Assembly: GCA_950295325.1 (NCBI GenBank)
Contig: OX485806.1
Coordinates: 35,092,001 to 35,156,000 of the forward strand
Origin: Polytrichum commune
Taxonomy: Eukaryota; Streptophyta; Polytrichopsida; Polytrichales; Polytrichaceae
Reading direction: 5' to 3'
Length of the DNA: 64,000 nucleotides
In this document: positions 55,968-64,000 of the stretch, one piece after another
Position numbering within the stretch: the first letter of the stretch is position 1
Layout of the letters: each line of letters starts with the position of its first letter
Notes under the pieces: generated by a model
Database searches by the model: none
What the model was told of the DNA's origin: nothing
What the model saw: only the letters and a program-made list of their open reading frames with translations
Made by a program: the position numbers and the translations under genes

Positions 55968-58900
55968 AGTGTGCTTAGAATATAAATGGCGGCCACTGTA
56001 ATTGTCTACTTAGCCAGCTGGGAAATAATGTGGATTCAAGACCCTGAGTCTTCCATGAAGCCTTCCTAGAGACTTCCAAAAGATCCAGTAAAGTGTTAGG
56101 GCAAAGGTTGACAAAAGTAGCGTGAAGTAAATCCTTTCTTAGAAAAACATCTCTTTCTTAGAAAAACAATTAACGAGGCCCTCTCTGATTCTAACGTTAA
56201 AAATGGTGTGGGTTGCAAAGTTATGTGGGTTTCAAAGATTTGCTATGGCCCGCTCTAATGGCATTATTTGGTGAAGGTATTTCTATTATTAGGGTAAGAA
56301 ACGGTGGCCTCGGTAAAAATATATAACAATACGTAACATCAAATGATAAACCACACTAATATGTGATGGTGGTGTAGTTGGCAAAATATATGAAGATCTT
56401 TTGGCACTATATTTCTTGGATAATATTTTCCACGAAACTGTCATTTACTACATGATGCATGTATTTTACATCGTTTATGGATACTACTATAGTTTATATG
56501 CAAAATAACACCTATAATGGGGTTAGAGGTCTCCTAATGGTTTTACATACAAAATTTTGAAAATCTCCAACAACTCAAAATGTGAGGATGAATTTAAATT
56601 GAATGTCTAGTTTGACCTAAATGTAAGGTGACAACACCTTCCATGAGACACTTATAAATGTACCAAATGTCCTAGTTTTGCATCCTAAGATGAATATCTT
56701 GCACGTGTTAAATTTAGAAGATATTGACCACTTTAGGAAGGGTGTCCATGATAGGCACTTCTACCTTTTGGAAAGCCCTTGACAAGGTGAATCATAGTTG
56801 CATGTTGTTGTGTTCAAACTGGGGAAGAAATCGATTTGTAAAGTGTGTTCTATATCATATGTTTGTGATACGGACATTCGGATCATGATAGGTATATGAA
56901 TCAAGCTATTAAAACAAAGAGAGCTATTAAATCAAAGTTCACTGTGATAGTTAGGTGTTTTGCAATGTTACGCTTTGTCATTAGATGGACATTTGTCAAT
57001 ACTAAATAACAACAAACTTAAGTGCCTAATTTTGTGGCCAACTCTCGCCTCATTATATGTCGTGCCAATTTATGACAAATTGTTGTTGTGAAAGCACCTT
57101 ATCTTATGACTTTTCCAACCCCATGCTGCCCTTACCAAGCTCAAAAACTCGCACATGAGAGATTTTAAAAGTGTAATATGTAAAGCAAAGATCAACCTCT
57201 TTCAACCCCACATTCGCATTTGAACAATACAAGAAGCCATCGACCCCTAAAGACTGAAGTGAACATTTTATCTAGGCAATCGTCAATGCCCAACCATATC
57301 AATGCACACTTTTACATTATAACCTTCTAATTTTGGACACATGGACATCTTTTTTTGTGTGAATATTCTAAACTTTACAAACATGTCATTTGCACAATTA
57401 AAACTACCATAAAGATTTGAATTTTCTTTAATAAGTTATTAAATTGGATTGAATTGTTTTAAACAATCTTGGGAAGATTTCACTCCGGCTTTAGGGGTTA
57501 AGGTTCAAATTACTTTGTTATTCTTTCCAAGAGCTTCCCAACAAGCTATAAGTTAGCATGCTTGCTGAAGCTTTCTGTTATCTATTCCAAACCTCACCAA
57601 TCCAAAGTTTTGTCAAATTTTGTCCATCTGATGATTTTGTTCTAAAATGATTGTTTGTTGATGAATGCAGCACATCTTTTGTGGTAATATACCCAGTAGT
57701 AAAACTTTAATCATTCAAACTTTTGCATTCAATACCCAAACAATCCATTCTTTGGTGCATTGGAATCGTCTTTCAAGTGCCAACAAAATTCTTATACAAA
57801 CTTATCATTACTTCAATCACAATCACTGCAGCGGGATGACCAAGAGAAGAGTTCCTTACAACTCTTATTACTAATGTTTTCATGAAGTTTCCAGCACCTA
57901 TACATGCTACACAAGCTGCAATGATGCAGGCAGCACAAAAGTTGCATTGGCGCTAGGTGGGAAGATCACACTGGATAATCATCATGGAATTGACATGTGC
58001 CATGAATATATTAAGTGCATGCAAACTGAAATGAAACATGTTTATGGATTTGAAATTCTGAAGTTGCAATCCCACAAGGAACATCAACATGTTTCAATTC
58101 AGTTGCATGCACTGAAGGTTTCTTACCCAACACCAGAGTCACACAAGATTGAGGGCAATGCACAGGTTAGACATATGGAATTGTGTGATCTCACCACTTC
58201 TTTCCTTCCACTCCACCGTTTATGAGGTCTACACTAGGTTACACTAAAGACCAACAAGGTGGACCATTACTGTAACCACGTGATTTTTCCATTTCCATGT
58301 TCAATAATATTTTCATTTAATGCAAAACTTTCATCTCTAACACAACAATGTACTGCACTGAATGTCTTCATGCACTTCAAAAAACTACTAACCTTGACAA
58401 AATAATGTCATGTTGGCAATAGTGGACGTGAAACTGTGAGATCTCTAGGCATCTAGTTTAGGCCCTTTGCACATAGTGTACATGACACTAAATACCATAA
58501 ACAGTGTTGATGGTTATAAAATCTATGAATGTGGATTTAAATCTATCACAAGCATAGATCATGCAACTATCTAGTGGAAACAGAGACCACGTGATCCCTG
58601 TAGTGTTAATACTCTTCATAGTTGCAATTTGGAGTATCAGATAAAAGGCAGAAAAGTGCACTGTGCTAAAGAATAGTGCACTAATCAGGAATATTTATTC
58701 ATATGCAAGAATATTGAATCACTTGGAACAGGTAGCTAAGCTTATCGATCAATCTATGAATACTCACTCTACCATCATTACAAGTTATTTTCATTTCAAA
58801 ATTGGCAACAATGTAGGTAGTAACTTGAAAAGAATCAAGTTTGAATATCTTCTCTACATTTGATTCTCATGCAGTTACAGTACCAAGTGTTGATGCGCCT

Positions 58901-59640
58901 CTGTTGATTCAACTAGTATACATGCAACTGAAAAAGGGAAGAAAATAAATAAAAATTGGTCTACTTACTTACTGCACCTACTTACAAATAGATTTACAAC
59001 AATTATATCGACATCATCCTCATCATCACCTAATGCAAGCATCATTACCTTAGAAATTAGGGAAGTTGCATGCTCCCAGTTTTCCCAATCTAAGCTAGAA
59101 ATATAAGGTTGGCAAGATCCAACAGCTTAAATCCCCCCTCAGAAGCACCAGAGAAGCCCTTACTGCACAAGAATTCGGACTCGTGGCAAATTGAGAAGTT
59201 GACCCAATCTCCGCCAAGAATCACAGTAGCAGGGCTTAATTATGCTTGATGATGTTATTCATTTATGGACACCATATAATGGTCATGGCAGGGACTCCAT
59301 GGAAGATAAATACGGTTCGGGGAAGATTCCCAACTTAATCATCCGTGGAAAATGGCAGGGTTCATCAGGACTCTAAATCTGAACACGTTTGCCATCGTGG
59401 TTCTTTGAGTAACAGTTCTCTGAGTTCCTGAAGAAGAGAAACTGTTCTCCCTACCCAAAATTCCTGAAAAACGGATTCAGACTTCCAAATTGAGAATTCG
59501 ACACAAAAGCTCTGCTTGATGATGTTTAGGGTATCCTCAAGCTGCAATCCTTCATCCCTTAGGGATGGTTCCGTAAAAGCTGGTGACTTCAAAATCAACT
59601 TGGAACCAGGCATGAATCGGATGTTGGCTTAGGGTTGGAA
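55968..59640. other. Intergenic DNA without a recognised gene
   Basis: Frames at 57,665-57,874 and 57,947-58,225 (+) show no known family and lack supporting splice or context signals. The segment 59,100-59,640 directly follows the LRR stop codon on the minus strand and is probably its 3' UTR. Confidence 0.5.
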
Positions 59641-62147
59641 TCATTTGGCCTTGAAAGCTGCACATTCTGCCGCGGATCTTTGAGGGCCTTCTTTGCAGAA
59701 AGCAAGGGAGGAAGGACACTTCAAGCAGTTTTTGAAGAAGGTAGCAGTGATGTTGTCCGGGGTTAACTTGAAAAACGGCGTAGGAATCTTCCCGGACAGG
59801 TAATTCCCATCGAGGTAGAGCTGTAAGAGTTGGAAGGAACCACTGACAGCATTCGCAGCTCTTAACCCATACTCATTGGGAATTGGACCAGAGAACAAGT
59901 TTCCTCGGAGGGATAAGACTAGGAGCTCCTTAATCCCTGCAAAGAACCTTGGGAGCAGCCCCCGGATGGAATTTTCACTCAAATCCACCGAAATGAGGAA
60001 ACTACTCGCCCCAGTGGTGCGGCTGTTATACTCAATCCAAGAGAAATCGTTGTAAGACAAGTTTAATTGCAACAGGTTAGGCAGGTCGAACAGAAACTCC
60101 TTCACTCCACCACGCAAGTTGTTGAACCTTAGGTCAAGCACTGACAAGTTGGTCAGGTTTTGGAGCACGGATGGCAAGCGGCCTGCGAATTGGTTGTTGC
60201 CTAATGCCAACGATTGGATCATCGGAGGGTATCCATAAGGTAGATGTTGTGTGAAATTGTTGCTGCTTGCATCCAATATCAACAAACCTGCCATGCCATT
60301 CAAGATCGGGAATGCACCGCTGAAGAAGTTATGGTCCACGAACATCTGCACCAGCTGCTTCAAATTGTTCAGTGAAGGTGGAATTCTTCCGTGAAGATTG
60401 TTGTAGGAAACAGACATGAACTGCAGAGTGGCGATTGATCCGATAGATGATGGAAGGTAGCCTGAGAAATGGTTTTGAGAAAGGTCGAGCTGGAAGAGTG
60501 TGGTAAGACGGTTTAGGGTTTCGGGGATTGGACCATAGAATCCGTTTCCTGAAACCACCAATCTTTGGAGTGCTGTCAAATTTCCAACCGCAGGGGAGAG
60601 AGTGCCATTGTACCCTGCGGGATCCAATCTCAAGCCGGTCACTCGGAGGATCCCGTGTGCTCCCGGTAAGCAGTCTAATCCGCAGGTGAAGATTGGGGAG
60701 GATAGAGAGTCGCAAGGGTCCTTGGAGAAATCCCAGGATCCCACACATGATGATGGTATAATGGAGATGGGGTTGATGGCTGCCTTCACCTGCATCATTT
60801 AGTTCATCTCTAACACATCAATCCATAAAACAAACAAACAAACAATCCATATCTCTTGGCCCATACAATTACAACTATGCCCACGCTGCCATGTGCATGG
60901 ATCAGATACTGGATGCCGACATTCAGCAGAGGCGACAGACACCAGACTCCTTCTAATGCGAATAAAATTGAGTAGAGCATTCCGGAAATATCCTTGCAAG
61001 TGTCGATGTTCAAACAACACTTACAAATACAGGGCTTAAAATTACAACAATCCCCACACTGCCATGTGCATCGAGATGCTGGATGTAGACTTTCGACAGA
61101 AGTGACAGACACCAGACTGTTGAAACAGACTTCAAGAGAGATTCAGCAACGAGGGAAGCAGGGAATGCAGTTGTAAATCCTCAGAAATATCCTTGCAAGT
61201 GTCAATGTTTAAACAACACTTATAGATAGAGAGTTACAATTACAAAAATTCCCAACTGCAGGATGTCGACCTTCGTCAGTGACAGATAACGGACTGCTGA
61301 TGCGAACAAGTTTCAAGAGAGGTTCAGCAACAAGGGAGGCAGGAAAGTATGAGTATTGTGATGAATACTCGGAACTATCCTCGTAAATGTCGATGTACTA
61401 AGTGTTCTTGTAAGGGAGAGACATAATCCAGAACTACATTGGAATAGAAATCATCAAATCACGCATACGGCAATAGTCGCAACAATCTATCTGCATGGGT
61501 TTATTGAATCAGCCACCTTCAACGACACGACATGACATGATCCCTACTGATCGAATTCCCGTCTTGAGGAGTTCCTGCTACTCATTCATCATCTCCAGAT
61601 GTAACGGAAAGTTTCAAGCACATTGATTGTTTCTCAACAAATGCACAGACCTCACTTTCATTCATCGACACATCTTCAAGGTCATCTTGAAGACCTGTAA
61701 AGGCGGAAGTGAAAGCGGTGTAGACAAAACTGCTGGAACAAGTTCCAAAGAGATCTACGTCCGGGTAATATGCCAAATGCAGACTTATGTCACAAGTGAC
61801 TTTCTAAGGATTAGACAAGATAAAAGGAGGAAGATACATCGAAAACGTACTAGAGACCATCATCAGGCTGCCATCCTATCCTTTCCACCAATGCTTAATA
61901 AGCGTACATTAATGTGGTTCACTTTGAAGAACAACAAAAACCGTCGTCGAAATAAGATCAAGCATTGGTAGATCATAGAGCGATGATTGATAAACAAACT
62001 TACCGCCATCAATGCCTTGATGTCCCCCGGATCTGTCTTCGCGTCCACCATCTGCGGTGCCATCATCATCATCGCCCCTACCAACGTGATGAACGCCAAG
62101 CACAATGCCGGCACAGACACACATCCAGAAGACTTAACCTTCGCCAT
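59641..62147 (-). CDS. Secreted leucine-rich repeat protein
   Basis: Exon 1 (62147-62004) and exon 2 (60789-59641) join in phase across a 1214-bp GT-AG intron to give 430 aa. Residues 1-36 are a signal peptide (hydrophobic core VPALCLAFITLVGAMMMM, then MVDA). The N-terminal cap has the plant LRR pattern DIKALMAVKAAINP, then SWDFSKDPCD. About ten plant-type repeats follow (residues 95-370), for example LTTLFQLDLSQNHFSGYLPS. A C-terminal cysteine cap reads NCLKCPSSLAFC and AAEC. No transmembrane helix or kinase follows, so it is an extracellular or wall protein rather than a receptor kinase. Partner and function are unknown. The second exon alone also starts with Met-Met-Gln, but those bases are intron sequence ending in the acceptor CAG. 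Confidence 0.92.
60850..61400. repeat. Triplicated unit in the LRR gene intron
   Basis: Three head-to-tail copies at about 60,855-61,025, 61,030-61,215 and 61,230-61,400 share CTGCCATGTGCAT, AGATRCTGGATG, GACAGACACCAGACT, AGAGATTCAGCAAC-GAGG, AAATATCCTTGCAAGTGTCG and CAAACAACACTTA. The third copy is the most diverged. Confidence 0.85.
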
Positions 62148-62669
62148 GATTGCAGTTCCTGCTCCCAGACCTCAACAAATCCTTCCAAACACCGCAGATT
62201 CAACTCCCACTCTCCGACGAAACCGAGGAGATCAATCGCAGGCTATTAAACTTCGTGAGCGATACACTCCCGACCGACTACACTATACCTCCCACAACTA
62301 CTACGTGCTTAGCGGCCATATACAACTCTGCGGATCAATTCTCTTATCTCCTGATGATGCACGGTGCAAGCCTGCTGCCCAGTAGCAAATTACTACCGAC
62401 TAACGTCCCCACCGAGGCCACCCCCACCTTATGAACCTTAACCTGAACTTCACCCTAACTTACAGCGAACTTTGAGCCGTTGCACAGTCGAGGTGTAATC
62501 AAGTGCTTGGAGATAGGTATACTTGGACAAGCACTACTACATACTGGCCACCGAATTACAAGAGTGACTCCAATCTGACTCGATGATTCCGGGAGTCAGT
62601 CACCTGGCACCGAGCCACCGACGTCGTCAAAGGTCGGAAGACACCTGCATGGACCAGGGTCAACGTCGA

Positions 62670-63290
62670 CTAAATCCTCGTCATCAGAATCCACAAGTTG
62701 AGTGACTCATTATCATCGCAGCCGCATAACTTATCAGTGCTCAAAGTGATGCACTTGAACAGTGAGCGCCTGTTGATGAAGAGAATCTCCCAGTTAGGTT
62801 TGGCTGGAATTGTGTGACTCCTGTCGCATGAGATGGGGGGAAACGGAATTCGTTGGAAGGAGGAAAACAAACGTGCCTGCGCTGCTGTCATGACCTCATG
62901 ATCTTTATATGATGAGTGGGCCACGACGAACTTCCTCACATGGTAGTCATGGTGTACGTTTGTTTTCGATTCAGGTTCGTCTAGTGCAAAGTCCACCCAT
63001 GGCTGTCCAGTATCTAGGAAAATGTTACGTTGTAGAATCGGTATAGGTACGGATCTACTATAACGGTAGACAATGTAGAAGGGCAGGTGTGGCTCCCTCC
63101 CCAACCCCAACGATGGCGACAAGAGATCAGTGTCAGCGAGGGATTGGGGAATCCCACAATTGCAAGATGGTGAAGAAGCTCGGCTGTGAGTATAGGGCGG
63201 GAATTGATGGGATTCAAGAGCATTTTGATGAGATTTGATGAAGATGAAAGTACATGGGGATGTACCTGATCCGTCATCAGGCAGCTAAAG
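62670..63290 (-). CDS. Hypothetical protein, partial or exon of unknown gene
   Basis: On the minus strand one frame stays open for about 206 codons, ending at the TAG near 62,670. Upstream it is bounded by TTTCTTTAG at 63,281-63,289, which is both a stop in this frame and a good splice acceptor. The translation includes SCNCGIPQSLADTDLLSP, FYIVYRYSRSVPIP, DTGQPWVDFALDEPESK and IPAKPNWEILFINRR. I do not recognise a family. The first Met in this frame is late, so the start, if real, lies in an upstream exon. It precedes the LRR gene on the same strand. Confidence 0.35.
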
Positions 63291-63529
63291 AAAGAAATCC
63301 AAGTCACGGAGGGCGACAACGCGGCAGCTGGAGGGCGATGGCGTCGGCGCCGGAGCAGGTGGCCGATCCACAAAATGAATGATCCCAAAGCGCAAAGACC
63401 CAGGCCGAATTTCCCTTTGTAATCTGAGATAGCCTTACTTTGCGTGATGCACCTAGCGCATTACGTTTCTCAATCAATCGGAGCCGTTGAAATTCGTCCT
63501 TGGGCCTTTACGTTTTATAAAGAATTTGG

Positions 63530-63890
63530 GAAAGTGCATTATGGGGAACACGGATACCTATGTTCGGTTATTGTCTCGCAAGAGTGTCCTTATTCGTCAT
63601 AATGCAGTCCCCTGAATGCATTACCGATTACGTAGTGTATGATCCGCTTGGCTTTAAGGGGGTTAAGTCATGATGGCGTTTGACAATGTATAAACTCATC
63701 CATTCATGGATGAAGGGGCTTAGTACAACAAGGCCCTTAAACTTAAATGGGCTTGGGATTCGAGGCATCTATGTAAACTCATCCATCATGGATGTAAGGA
63801 CTCTAGTACATACAAGTCTTCTATAAGGTTGAGGTCTAGTTTATTTCAAGTACATTGATTACCCCAATTAACGAGGGAGGGTTAATAATG
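63530..63890. repeat. Short tandem duplication
   Basis: GTATAAACTCATCCATTCAT, GGATGAAGGGGCTTAGTACA and CAAGGCCCTTAAACTTAAAT recur about 80 bp later as GTAAACTCATCCATCATGGA, TGTAAGGACTCTAGTACATA and CAAGTCTTCTATAAGGTTGA. There is no coding capacity. Confidence 0.6.
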
Positions 63891-63899
63891 CATATGGGA

Positions 63900-64000
63900 A
63901 ATTAGTGAAAGGTGATACTGAATTTCTTTATGCTATGAAATTAGTGCCACCAAAATATATAGGAAGCATTGTTTATCCTAGCACTATTCATTAGAAATAC
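63900..64000 (-). repeat. Dispersed repeat cut by the window edge
   Basis: ATGAAATTAGTGCCACCAAA and CATTGTTTATCCTAGCACTATTCA are the inverse of sequence near 41,770-41,850 (TTTGGTGGCACTAATTTCAT). The full element continues beyond the window. Confidence 0.6.

Noticed and set aside
57947-58225. Possible 92-codon gene on the plus strand
   Set aside because: No recognised domain, no splice partners and weak coding character.
59365-59613. 82-codon open frame just past the LRR stop codon
   Set aside because: Best explained as 3' UTR of the LRR gene; no domain or signal peptide.
61987-62385. 132-codon plus-strand open frame overlapping the LRR gene start
   Set aside because: It lies opposite the signal-peptide exon and promoter of the LRR gene, and its sequence has no family resemblance.
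1-64000. tRNA or rRNA genes
   Set aside because: I scanned for T-loop motifs and conserved rRNA text by eye and saw none; a covariance-model search would be needed to exclude them fully.

Overview
The window is nuclear DNA of a land plant. It holds four intron-bearing protein-coding genes with plant-type GT-AG splice sites, set in AT-rich intergenic DNA full of short DNA-transposon derivatives. The gene families (molybdenum hydroxylase with molybdopterin, SRC2-type C2 protein, extracellular LRR protein, SANT-bromodomain protein) all occur in land plants. The compact introns and the DD34E Tc1 relic would suit a non-seed plant such as a bryophyte, but the sequence alone does not fix the species.

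Layout. 1-12,000: mostly repeats, including a Harbinger-like MITE (670-1168), a dead Tc1-like transposase (3825-4875), a pogo/Emigrant-like MITE (6212-6789), other inverted-repeat elements and degenerate reiterated DNA at 9.6-11.6 kb. 12,763-18,636 (+): a SANT plus bromodomain nuclear protein of 1557 aa, five coding exons. 18,637-22,068: intergenic repeats. 22,069-38,260 (-): a complete 27-exon molybdenum hydroxylase of the aldehyde oxidase/xanthine dehydrogenase family, 1295 aa, with introns loaded with at least four repeat families, one inferred GC-AG intron, and a seven-copy minisatellite directly upstream of the start codon (38,302-39,512). 40,500-48,700: repeats, including a perfect-ended Harbinger-like MITE (43,346-43,789) and an internally deleted LINE relic (44,270-46,475, -). 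48,753-53,287 (-): a SRC2-like C2-domain protein with a 2-kb intron in its leader that holds a tandem repeat array split by a MITE. 54,586-55,527: a pogo/Tigger-like element carrying only a C-terminal transposase remnant. 55,632-58,300: another MITE and featureless AT-rich DNA. 59,641-62,147 (-): a secreted LRR protein in two exons whose single intron contains a triplicated unit. 62,670-63,270 (-): a long open frame of unknown identity. The right edge cuts a dispersed repeat also seen near 41.8 kb.

The genes show no operon-like or pathway relationship. Their shared theme is the way small transposons colonise introns, leaders and promoters. One roughly 350-bp MITE family, with ends resembling TAAGGTARGTGGGTCTAA, has about 18 copies here, mostly in or beside two genes. 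I did not see a clearly new biological system. The most unusual items are the divergent molybdenum-site motifs of the oxidase, the minisatellite in front of it, and the two transposase relics (DD34E Tc1 and pogo-like).
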